Assembly: GCA_034769895.1 (NCBI GenBank) | Contig: CM068367.1 | Span: forward strand, 112,576,654-112,640,653 | DNA from: Magicicada septendecula | Taxonomy: Eukaryota; Arthropoda; Insecta; Hemiptera; Cicadidae | DNA length: 64,000 bases | Reading direction: 5' to 3' | Shown: positions 46,618-55,772 of the stretch, one piece after another | How positions within the stretch are numbered: position 1 is the first letter of the stretch | How the letters are laid out: each line of letters opens with the position of its first letter | Translations under genes and position numbers: made by a program | Notes under the pieces: generated by a model | Seen by the model: only the letters and a program-made list of their open reading frames with translations | What the model was told of the DNA's origin: nothing | Database searches by the model: none

Positions 46618-49314
46618 TTATGGCGGGTCATCAAGAAGCGCCCGAGGGCGCTTGACCCGAATGGGCGGTGGTGGTTCTGATGCACTGATGGTTCGTAGGT
46701 ACGGGAAGGTGGAGGTCGAGGCTTTAGCAAAGAGAGTTAGAGCCAGCGACCGGACAAAGGAAGTCAAGGTAGGAACACGGAGACCCCTTCGAATCACGTC
46801 GTTCCTTACAAACCAAGGGGACCCCGTCAAGGATCGGAGTGTTCGGGACTGGAAAGCTTCCAGCCTACATCTGTTGGTGGTGGATAAAAGAGACCACCAG
46901 GCGGGTGCCGCATAGGTCAATACAGACCTGAGAAATAGTAGATAGATGGTAAGTTTCGTGCGCATGGCCAGGCGGCTGCGACACGAGAGGAAAGGAGATA
47001 ATTTGGCTCGGACGCCGCGAGCCTTGGCAAGGGTTTCCGTCACGTGGGCGTTGAAGCAAAGGCGACGATCTAGTCGAACGCCTAAATACTTCACCGATTC
47101 TTTGTAGGCGATGGGTCTCCCTGCTAGGGAGAGGGGCTGGCATCGGGAGATGGACTTACGGGTGAAACAGATCGCCTCGGATTTCTCCGTGGTGATCGTC
47201 ACCCGCCATTTCCGTAGCCAGTCCGGAAGCTGGTTCAACTGACGCTGCAGCTTTGTACTCGCAAATCGCGGGGACAGGGAGCTGCAGTGATACATAGCAT
47301 CGTCAGCGAACAAAGACAACGTGACTCCGGGCAAGACAGGCAGGTCGTTCGTGTACACAAGGTACAGAACGGGGCCGAGGACAGATCCCTGTGGTACGCC
47401 GGCGGCGACGGGTCGAACTGTAGAACAGGACCCGTCGACGCTCACCCTGAAGGTTCGGTCGCTGAGATACGACCGGAGGAAAAACACTATGGTCGATGGT
47501 AGAGGGGAATTGGCAAGTTTGAAGAGAAGACCTTCGTGCCAGACTTTATCGAAGGCCTTGCTCACGTCCAACAGTACGGCGGCCGTAGCCGCTCGCCTGT
47601 TGGTGGCGTCTGACAAGTGCGTAACAACGCGGACCAATTGAAGCGTGGTCGAGTGCTCTCTGCGAAACCCGAACTGTTCGCTGCGGATGAAACCATCTAG
47701 CAGCGGCGAGATGCGAGCCAGCAGGAGACGCTCGAACACCTTCGAGATGACTGGCAAGAGAGAGATTGGACGATAGCTTTCAGGAAGCATGCGCGGCTTG
47801 CGAGGCTTCGGAATCATTACGATGTTGGCAGATTTCCACAGGCGGGGAAAGTACTGTAGCCGGAGACAGGAGTTAAACAGCTCAAGAACGAGGTCAACGC
47901 CTGAGGCCGGGAGATTTTGTAGAGCAGCGGCCCCGATCCGGTCAGGACCGGGGGCGCGACGGCGATTTAGTCGGCAGATAGATGAAACTAGTTCATCCCT
48001 GTCGAACGGGAGGGCTGGGATTTCGGGAGGGCGTGAAAAATGTCCAGATAGGAAGTCACGGACTTCTGCCGAGTGGGCAGGGTCCGAGACGCCTTGGTGA
48101 ACAGTAAATTGCACCTCCATGCAGTCGGCGAAGACCTCTGCCTTGCCTTCTGATGAAGATACAACCCCGTTCGGAGTTTCAAGTGGGTTGCGAGTTCTCT
48201 TCTCGCGGGTCAGTCTACTCGCCGCTCTCCAGACGGAGGCGTGGTCGACTTCAAGAGACTCAAGGTATGAGTCCCATCGATCAGAGTTTACGTCCCGCAG
48301 TAGCTGCTGGACGTAAAGAGACTGGGCCTGAAAGCGCCTTTTGACGCCGGGATCACGGGTTCTTTGCCATCTGCGGCGGAGATTGCGCCGTAGCCAGATG
48401 GCGTGGAGTACTTCCGCAGGTAAGGCCGATTGACGATGGTTCACCTCGAGAGTATATGTGTGTCGATCCATGACACCTTGGACCAACTCCTGAAGATGAG
48501 TGGCTCGGAGATCCAAATCGTCACAAGTGACGACCGGGTCCGCGGGGAGTGATGGTAACCGCCGTGAGAGCTCATCATGGTAGGAGCGCCAGTTGACTCT
48601 CCTAACAGTCTGAGCGGGAGGTCGGGGTGAGGCCGACAGCTCACGGGCAGTTATAAAAAGGGGATTGTGATCGGATGAGAGATCCGACACTGACGAGACC
48701 TGGATGTGATGGGTCACGTCCTTGGCTATGACAATGTCAAGGACGTCCGGTCGATGACCGGAAAAGGGGAAGTGAGTAGGGTCTTCTGGGCCGATAACTT
48801 GAAGTACCGGGTCGTCGGAGACGAACCGATACAGAGATTTTCCGTAGGCGTTGGCTACTCTGCTGTTCCAGGAGGGATGCTTGGCATTTAAGTCGCCGGC
48901 TACGATGGTTGGTAGGGGATGATCGAGGAGAGCGTCCCACTCCTCGGGCGGTGGAGGTAGCCGCAGGCCGGGCCGGAGATACGCCGCAACAACGCGCAAC
49001 TCCGATCCGCCAGCGTCTATCGCCACCGCACAACCTTCAACAAGAGATGTATCTAAAGGGGGTAGTGGCCTGTGGGATATCCGCCTGTGGACTAAGACGG
49101 CTGTCCCCCCCGAGGGGCGACAGCCAGGCCGTTGGGGACGATCCTGACGAAAACAGATGTAAGATGGCAGGTTGAAGGTATGGTAGCGAGCCAGATGAGT
49201 CTCGCAAAGGAGGACGACATCAGCGTCGTACTCCGTTACGAAAGTCATCAGTTCAGATCGTCGAGGGACTACCCCATGGGCATTCCACGCAACGATCCTA
49301 AGACTCCTAGCCAT
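46618..49314 (-). CDS. Jockey-clade element C ORF2, endonuclease-reverse transcriptase (898 aa, intact)
   Basis: A single open frame. The APE-like endonuclease (1-220) has RIVAWNAHG (6-14), the catalytic E38 in LLCETHL, AGDLNAKHPSW (139-149) and SDHNP (214-218). The linker contains RRRWQRTRDP (313-322). The RT shows APGPDRIGAAAL (454-465), RPISLLPVISKVFERLL (515-531), SEQFGFRREHST (545-556), VLLDVSKAFDKVW (580-592), AAGVPQGSVLGPVLY (637-651), FADD (669-672) and RKWRVTITTEKS. The stop is at 46618. There is no RNase H. The length and domain order match Jockey elements. The ATG overlaps the end of ORF1 by 8 nt, suggesting coupled termination and reinitiation. All key residues are present, so this copy may be functional. 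Confidence 0.95.
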   Translation of the reverse strand: MARSLRIVAWNAHGVVPRRSELMTFVTEYDADVVLLCETHLARYHTFNLPSYICFRQDRPQRPGCRPSGGTAVLVHRRISHRPLPPLDTSLVEGCAVAIDAGGSELRVVAAYLRPGLRLPPPPEEWDALLDHPLPTIVAGDLNAKHPSWNSRVANAYGKSLYRFVSDDPVLQVIGPEDPTHFPFSGHRPDVLDIVIAKDVTHHIQVSSVSDLSSDHNPLFITARELSASPRPPAQTVRRVNWRSYHDELSRRLPSLPADPVVTCDDLDLRATHLQELVQGVMDRHTYTLEVNHRQSALPAEVLHAIWLRRNLRRRWQRTRDPGVKRRFQAQSLYVQQLLRDVNSDRWDSYLESLEVDHASVWRAASRLTREKRTRNPLETPNGVVSSSEGKAEVFADCMEVQFTVHQGVSDPAHSAEVRDFLSGHFSRPPEIPALPFDRDELVSSICRLNRRRAPGPDRIGAAALQNLPASGVDLVLELFNSCLRLQYFPRLWKSANIVMIPKPRKPRMLPESYRPISLLPVISKVFERLLLARISPLLDGFIRSEQFGFRREHSTTLQLVRVVTHLSDATNRRAATAAVLLDVSKAFDKVWHEGLLFKLANSPLPSTIVFFLRSYLSDRTFRVSVDGSCSTVRPVAAGVPQGSVLGPVLYLVYTNDLPVLPGVTLSLFADDAMYHCSSLSPRFASTKLQRQLNQLPDWLRKWRVTITTEKSEAICFTRKSISRCQPLSLAGRPIAYKESVKYLGVRLDRRLCFNAHVTETLAKARGVRAKLSPFLSCRSRLAMRTKLTIYLLFLRSVLTYAAPAWWSLLSTTNRCRLEAFQSRTLRSLTGSPWFVRNDVIRRGLRVPTLTSFVRSLALTLFAKASTSTFPYLRTISASEPPPPIRVKRPRALLDDPP

Positions 49315-50752
49315 TCAAAGGAAGAAGAGGAAAGAGGGTAGACAGGGATTGAAACACCAGGGCGAGAACCGTGGTTGTATCTGGAGCAGACCTGATGTTG
49401 TTTACCAAAGTTTCAGCCCAGGCAGTCAGGGGGTCCACCGGGGCCCGGGAAGATTCCCGAGATTCCGGAAGACGGACCTGGCTGGCCTCGGCCGGTGTTA
49501 CAGATGGCGCAGGGCTCGGGGACGGACGTGGGGTCTGCTCAATTGGGAGCTTAGGTTGATGGCTGGGGGCGGGCGGGGCCCGCTGAGGTTTTACAGGCAA
49601 GGCCTGTGGAACTTGTCGCTGACGGCGACGAGTGCGCTGTGGTTTGTGGCTCCGAGGAGCGGAAGGCGGGACTGATGTAGCGGCCACAGCCGCGTATGAA
49701 GGACCGGGCGCTCCGGCAGGCGCCGGGACAGAAGGGACTGCAGGCGGCGCCGAAACGTCGACTGCAGTCGGAACTGGGGCCCTGGGAGCAGCCGGAACTG
49801 CTGCCGGGGCCTGAGATGATGCTCCGGAGAGAGGTGGGAAGGCCTCTCTGCGGTTAGGGAGGGGACCTGCAACACGGCCTGCCTGCGCGCCAGGGCGAGC
49901 AGGAGTCCGCTGCAGCTTCATGGCTGATATAAAGTCCCTACATCCTCTATAACTAGCCGGATGGTCCCCGCCGCAGTTGCAGCAAATGGCCGTGAACCCC
50001 GTCTTGGGCTTATCACACCCACGATGAGGCTCAGTACATCGCACGCAACGCGGAGGGTGATTACAGAATAAGCTGGAGTGGCCAAACCTCTGACAGTTAA
50101 AACACTGCGAGGGGCCTGGCCGCGGGTCAAAAGTACGAACTTGCACCCGAAGGTGCAGGAAGTTTTGGAGGCCATAGACCTCCTCGAACTGGCCTACTTT
50201 GAGTAGTTTCACTAGGAAACTATTCACAGGACGGCGATCTTCCCCCTTGCCAGCATGCAGTACACTTACCGCCGTCGGCGAATAGCCTAAGGCGACAAGC
50301 TCCTGCCTGATGGTATCGGGGGCGGTCCAGGAAGGAAGTCCAGAAAGAACAACTTTAATTTCGCGCTCTGAAGGAAGCGCGAAAGTATGGAAGGAGATCT
50401 TCCGATCGGTAAGAAACTGTTGGACCGATCGGAAGTCCGGGACTGTTGTGGCCGCAATTCGAAGCGAGGAGCCTTGGCACCTGGCCTCGAGTTTGGCCGA
50501 AGGAAGCAGATTCTGGAGGGAACGAAGAATTTCCCTATAATTGCGATTGTCGGGAATGACAATCGGAGGAATTTTAGGCTTGGGCACAGATTGAGAGGGA
50601 GACTGAGTCGGATGGTTGGCGCTGTTACCGGGACTAGATACCCGATGCGTAGCAGCGGCCGGTGGCGGGCTGGCGACCAATTTTCGCTTGCGTTTGGCAG
50701 ACTTGCCCTCCACAAGCGAAAATTCACCTTCCCCCGTCCCCACACTACACAT
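49307..50752 (-). CDS. Jockey C ORF1 (gag-like nucleic-acid-binding protein, intact)
   Basis: From the ATG at 50752 the frame gives 481 residues (an upstream in-frame ATG at 50887 would give 526, but that region belongs to the junction with the opposite element). The basic start KSAKRKRKL is followed by the PRE_C2HC-type segment (FHTFALPSEREIKVVLSGLP, about 50400-50340). Three knuckles are present: CFNCQRFGHSSLFC, CVRCTEPHRGC and CCNCGGDHPASYRGC (about 50110-49945). A long Pro/Ala-rich tail ends in LFPLLPLNG. The stop TAG is inside the ORF2 start ATGGCTAG. Confidence 0.88.
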   Translation of the reverse strand: MCSVGTGEGEFSLVEGKSAKRKRKLVASPPPAAATHRVSSPGNSANHPTQSPSQSVPKPKIPPIVIPDNRNYREILRSLQNLLPSAKLEARCQGSSLRIAATTVPDFRSVQQFLTDRKISFHTFALPSEREIKVVLSGLPSWTAPDTIRQELVALGYSPTAVSVLHAGKGEDRRPVNSFLVKLLKVGQFEEVYGLQNFLHLRVQVRTFDPRPGPSQCFNCQRFGHSSLFCNHPPRCVRCTEPHRGCDKPKTGFTAICCNCGGDHPASYRGCRDFISAMKLQRTPARPGAQAGRVAGPLPNRREAFPPLSGASSQAPAAVPAAPRAPVPTAVDVSAPPAVPSVPAPAGAPGPSYAAVAATSVPPSAPRSHKPQRTRRRQRQVPQALPVKPQRAPPAPSHQPKLPIEQTPRPSPSPAPSVTPAEASQVRLPESRESSRAPVDPLTAWAETLVNNIRSAPDTTTVLALVFQSLSTLFPLLPLNG

Positions 50753-50835
50753 CGACGCAATCGACGGAGGCTGTAAAGAAAAAGCCGTCGGACCAGAAAC
50801 CACCTCCTCGCCAGCGCCAACATCAAGCTGCAGCG

Positions 50836-52704
50836 ATGGAAGTTGACCAGCCGCCTTACCTGCAAGACGAAGACAACCAAAACACAACTGGGACCTGCCG
50901 CACAGTGCCGGTAAGTCGTATAGGTAGCGCTGTCCAGCGAAATCCAGGGAGTCCGAGAGTAGGGCTCACGAATAGAGATGCGGGTTGCGCCGCCACTGTG
51001 ACGGTGTCACAGTTCGGCCCCCGGATACCCGCTGGACAAAGAGCTGAGTTAGTCAGCATTAGACCAGCTGATAGTGCCCCTGAAGCACTTGGGCCAGTCG
51101 GGAACCCTACGACTCGCGCGGGAAGCCCTGCTGAACCCGCGCAAGTTCGTGTAAATAATCGGTCCTTATTAGGGCCGACCAAGCCCGCAAAGGCCGGACC
51201 TTCCAGCTGCACGGTCGCTAGTAGGCCAAGCAGCCCGCAACCTCTGACGGAGTCTGACTCCCCAGCCATGGAGACCTCGGCTTCCACCGACTGGGTGGTA
51301 GTAGGGCACGGTGGTAAGCCGAGCAAGTCTCCCTCCCTGACCTCTCTGAGTTCGGTTACGGACTCGGCGGCATTCAAAGCCTCCGCTGAGGTTGCGCCCA
51401 GTCGCACCTCCGAAGGAAGGATCCCGCCGGTGTTCGTCACGAACGTCCGAGATATTATCGGCTTCAGTCGCCGACTCCGCAAGGTCGTAGCGCTGGCAGA
51501 TAACGCTTCGGTCAAGCTCCTAGCGAGTGAGACTGTGCGCGTTACTTGCCGCAGCGCTTCCGAACACTTGGGAGTAGTCCAGTGGCTGGAAAGTGAATCG
51601 TTCCAGTTCCATACATACACCCTAAACCGCACCAAGCCTGTAGCCCTCGTCCTTCGGGGCCTGGACATACAGGCGGATCCGCAGGTCGTTCTCGACGAAC
51701 TGCGCGACGCGGGCTATAAGGTTGTGGGAGCCTCTCGGCTGTACACTACTTATGGCTCGCGTCGACCACTCCCCTTAATCAGACTCCAGGTGGAGAAGGG
51801 CGATTCCTTCCAGGCCCTTTTAGACTTGAAACGGCTTTTCGGGCTCTGCGTGAGCGTAGAGCCCTGCCGTCAGACCGGGCGAATCTCCCAGTGCCACAGG
51901 TGCCAGCGGTTCGGCCACAGCAGCTTCGGTTGTCGGAACGCGCCGACCTGCGTCCGCTGTGGAAATGACCACTTGACGCAGGCCTGCGCTGTTCCGGACA
52001 ACCACCGGTATTGTATAAACTGTGGCGGCGCCCATGCTGCAAATAACAGGCGCTGCCCAGTCTACAAAGAGCAGCTGGACAAGCTAAACAAACCTGTCCA
52101 GCATAAGCCTCGTCAAGTTGTTCAGACAGTCAAAACGGCCAAAACCGCTGAACCTGTGGTCCGGAGACCAGCCCCGAAGTCTGCTCCGGTTCCAAAACCT
52201 AGTGCAGTGAGCCCGAGCATAGCTCAACAGGCCAAACCTCCTACCGCGCCCCCGGAACCGGAACGCGAAATTCCCCACTACACTCTAGTCCCGCTGCCGG
52301 ACGATAAAGAGGATATCGATCCTCCACGGCCGTCGCCACCCAAGCCTCGATACCCCAGATCGGGCAAGAAAGGTAGGACCCAGGCCAAGAACACGGGCCA
52401 GCCAAAGCAACCTGCCACTGGACCCAAGCCCGTCCACCAAAAGCCAGAGCGACCACCCGCTCCAGAACCTGCCCCCGCGGCTCCCACCGTCTCGCCCCGC
52501 CTCAGCTATGCAGCTGCCGCCAAGCGTTCTCCCCAGGCCTCATCTTCCGATGATCTCGCCGTTGTATCCGACTTTCTGGCAAGCTACGACTTGCAGAAAA
52601 TAGCCCAAACATTCCTCAAAGTCAAGGAACGCTTGGCAACAGCCTCGCCCCAAGACAAGTTCCTCCTCTTGGTGGAAGCCTGCCGTATTATAGGTCTGTT
52701 ATGA
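50836..52704 (+). CDS. Jockey-clade element D ORF1 (gag-like, intact)
   Basis: The ATG at 50836 (MEVDQPPYLQDEDN) is chosen because upstream codons overlap the opposite element C; the longer frame starts at 50662. About 622 residues: a variable N-terminus, a PRE_C2HC-type segment (FHTYTLNRTKPVALVLRGLD, then TTYGSRRPLPLIRLQ, about 51600-51790), and zinc knuckles CHRCQRFGHSSFGC, CVRCGNDHLTQAC and CINCGGAHAANNRRC (51890-52060). A Pro/Lys-rich tail ends in LLLVEACRIIGLL, almost the same C-terminus as element B ORF1. Its stop overlaps the ORF2 start as ATGA (52701-52704). Confidence 0.9.
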   Translation: MEVDQPPYLQDEDNQNTTGTCRTVPVSRIGSAVQRNPGSPRVGLTNRDAGCAATVTVSQFGPRIPAGQRAELVSIRPADSAPEALGPVGNPTTRAGSPAEPAQVRVNNRSLLGPTKPAKAGPSSCTVASRPSSPQPLTESDSPAMETSASTDWVVVGHGGKPSKSPSLTSLSSVTDSAAFKASAEVAPSRTSEGRIPPVFVTNVRDIIGFSRRLRKVVALADNASVKLLASETVRVTCRSASEHLGVVQWLESESFQFHTYTLNRTKPVALVLRGLDIQADPQVVLDELRDAGYKVVGASRLYTTYGSRRPLPLIRLQVEKGDSFQALLDLKRLFGLCVSVEPCRQTGRISQCHRCQRFGHSSFGCRNAPTCVRCGNDHLTQACAVPDNHRYCINCGGAHAANNRRCPVYKEQLDKLNKPVQHKPRQVVQTVKTAKTAEPVVRRPAPKSAPVPKPSAVSPSIAQQAKPPTAPPEPEREIPHYTLVPLPDDKEDIDPPRPSPPKPRYPRSGKKGRTQAKNTGQPKQPATGPKPVHQKPERPPAPEPAPAAPTVSPRLSYAAAAKRSPQASSSDDLAVVSDFLASYDLQKIAQTFLKVKERLATASPQDKFLLLVEACRIIGLL

Positions 52705-52971
52705 ACGGACAACCACGGCAATCCCTCAAGCGAGACCTCGAGCTCGTGGCGTGGAACGCCAACGGCCTCGCTTCCCGGCATTCTGAGCTCTTAGAGTTCG
52801 TTGCCCGACACAAGCCCGACGTGCTTCTTCTTGGTCAGACGCACCTGACCCCGCATCGTCGTTTCCGACTGCCCAACTACGTGTGCCACCGGGACGACCG
52901 GTCGGGTCGCGCAGGAGGGGGCACAGCCATCGCGGTGAAGGCGAGTCTTCGCCATCACCGCGTTGTCCTGC
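52701..52971 (+). pseudogene. Jockey D ORF2, 5' part (endonuclease start), split by an insertion
   Basis: The frame from ATG 52701 gives RDLELVAWNANGLASRHSEL, VLLLGQTHL and GGGTAIAVKASLRHHRVVL. It is interrupted at 52972 by a 2801-bp insertion, and the frame resumes at 55777. The catalytic Glu position of the endonuclease reads GQTHL here, where elements B and C have SETWL and CETHL. That substitution may impair nicking. Confidence 0.88.
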
Positions 52972-55772
52972 TGTGCCGAGTCTAAGATAGATTCGGCGCG
53001 TATACGGTAATTAACGTTTTCGCTAAAAGAAATATAGGAACGATAGTCGGCGGTGGCGTTTTGCCGTACTGTATTTAGCGGTACATACGCATACGTCTGC
53101 AGTTGGGATAATCAATCTGCAGCTGTGTAATCTAGCTGCGCTTGATTGGAGCGGCGCTTGATCGGTGCTGAGCTCTGGTGCTGAATACTGATTGCGAGAT
53201 CAGAAAGCCGGAACTGCGTTTCTAAAAATTGTCTTTTGCTGGTCGTTTAACCAAACGCCTCGTGGCATATCTTCTCCGACAGAAAGGAGTTTTTAGTTTA
53301 CCATCTTCTTCATCTATGGCAGGCTAAACTACTACAGATCTGCGGTAAGTTACGGCAATATGATTATATACATCAATTTAAAGTATACGAAAGAAAAAAT
53401 TGTTTAATAAGCCCACATTAAGTAAATTCAGTTATCCTATTACGCCACGTGGTGAGTTGTGAAATGCGTAATTTAAATGTAACTTTTATTGGTAATATAG
53501 TAATACTATATTAATTTCAGAAGTCTTAACTAAGGCACCAGAATTGAGAATTATGTAAATCCAAAAGGTATTTGTTTAATAAGAACAGAAATGATTGTAA
53601 TCAGGTAACTTTTCACACCACGTGGCTAATAAGCCTATGGGTAAATTTTATTAATTGTATAACAAACGGAATAATTATGTAACCATAATTGAATCATGCT
53701 AACCCACTGGGGTAAAGTTATAATATGAAATTTAACAAAACTAAATGTTTTCAAGATAAGGCCCAGGTGGCCATATAACCGTTGCAAGGTGTGTAAAACT
53801 ATCATTTTAAGTATCCCTACAGCTGTGTTAATATTATATATGGGTTTTGGTGCGTGTGAGGTTTCTGTGGGAATTAGTTTTGAGAACTTATAGCTGATAA
53901 TATGTTGTATGACAGGGTCCCCCGCTGAAGACGGGGAACAGCTCCATCCTGAACCATTAACATCCAGACTCTCTCTCTCAACTTCATCTGCCGGAGGAGA
54001 ATAGCGAGGACGAACAACAAACACCCTATCATGTAGACCAGGAGATCACCACTTCACACCCATGGAAAAAATAAGGTGACATCAATCCATATTATATTTT
54101 TTTACACAGTGTGATGTAACCCACTAGAACCAGTGGACATAGAGTCACTCTACAACAATGCCTTTAAGTTTTAAACATTTTAATTGGGTCCCCGGTTAAC
54201 GGGACAGAATAGTGCGTGGACTTGGGGGAGAATATTTTGTACATTTTGTAAATCTGTTGTATAAATTGTGAGCCCAGGGGTTGACATGTATCTGTGGCTG
54301 CTCACCATTCAGACGTGTAAATTTCCTTCTTATTTTCAGTATAAGGGTTTCCTCAGTGCTACTAATTCGTTTCATCCACATGTAATTTCACTGGTTCAAT
54401 TTAGTTTTCATTTTAGGCATTAAATTCTCATTTTTAAATTCAGTTTGGATCATATAGGGATAGCAGTTTCTTTGGTAGTTAAGTCGGGTCACCAGTTTAA
54501 TCCTGTATAGGTGCATTTTCATGCAGAGTTGAACATGCTCTTGGGACAGGTTGAGTTATGCACTATCTTGCCTAGGAACATGTCAGCCTTTGGGCCAAAT
54601 TACTTTTAAAAAGGTTATAAGGTTTATGACACGTTACTATTTTCAAGACTTAACAAAATTTATCAATATTTAAATTCTTTTAATTAATTATGATCACTGG
54701 GGTGTTCACTGTATTCTATTTATAATAAGTCTAAGTGCTCAATGTGGCAGCACTTTATAATAGTATCAGGCACTATGCCAACTCTTGAATTTAGTATGTC
54801 CTGGACCCACTGGTGTTGCATACATAATCAGTTATACACATATAATATGTTATACCCATATTAGGAATTAAAACCTAATATGGATATTTATAGATTGTTA
54901 ATTATGTACCTCATGGCGTGGAAAAGGGTGTGGCAAGAGATAGATGTTATAATTGTCCTGTGTTGTGGAACATGTATATGTACTGTATATTCGTGTGTAT
55001 TTTGGGGGTTATATATGTATTGTACATTCGTGTGTATTTTTGGGGGGTTAGATATAGGGCTAAAAGAAAATATAAAACATAGTTTTTATATAAATTTATT
55101 TTCACGTACCATTTATAAAAAGAGAATATAAAACATGGGTTTTATATAAATTTATTTTCACGTAACATTTAAAAGGAGAATATAGATTTTATCTCTATTA
55201 ATTTTCAATTAAAATTTTTTAAGGAGAATTAATTATTTTTCATTAACACTTTTAAGGAGAATATAGATATTATCTCTATTAATTTTCAATTAATATTTTT
55301 TAAGGAGAGTTAATTATTTTCAATTAACATTTTTAAGGTGAATATAGAAAATAAATTTTATATTTATTAATAAAATAAATAAATATTAATTTATTTTTTT
55401 ATATTTATTTATATTTTATATTTTATATTTATTTGTTATTTTCAAGTAACATTTTTAAGGAGAATTAATTTTTTTCAATTAACATTTTTAAGGAGAACAT
55501 AGAATCTAAATGTTATATTTATTGATTTTTGTAGGTAACCATTTTAAAGGAGATATAATAATAAAAAAGGATTTTATTGATTGTTAATTTTGTGAGTTTT
55601 CATTGCAAGTCCCATCTCACTGGATCCAGCGCATTTTTGGGCTTCTCTAGCCTTTGGCCTAGTTTTAACTATCTTGTGGCCCCTCTTTAGAAAAAAAAAA
55701 CTTAAAAAAAATCTTTTTCAAAAAAAAAAAAATGAATTTTTTTTTACAAGTCAAAGTTAAAGAGGGGTTACA
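52972..55772. mobile_element. 2801-bp TG...CA insertion, probable solo LTR or non-coding LTR element
   Basis: The insertion begins TGTGCCGAG and ends GGGTTACA, and is flanked by ctgc on both sides (52968-52971 and 55773-55776). Joining the flanks at one ctgc restores an uninterrupted Jockey ORF2. It is AT-rich, has no substantial ORF, and contains A-runs and repeated aaggagaat motifs near its 3' part. A 4-bp target duplication with TG...CA ends fits LTR-retrotransposon integrase; no internal LTR pair was seen, so a solo LTR is the simplest reading. Confidence 0.75.
55150..55565. repeat. Diverged tandem AT-rich repeats (aaggagaat motif)
   Basis: Roughly 40-60-bp units, each with tttttaaggagaat followed by attattttcaattaacatt, are repeated about eight times with variation inside the 2.8-kb insertion. 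Confidence 0.75.

Noticed and set aside
53635-54024. 129-codon ORF in the 2.8-kb insertion as a gene
   Set aside because: Low-complexity AT-rich translation with no motif; not enough support.
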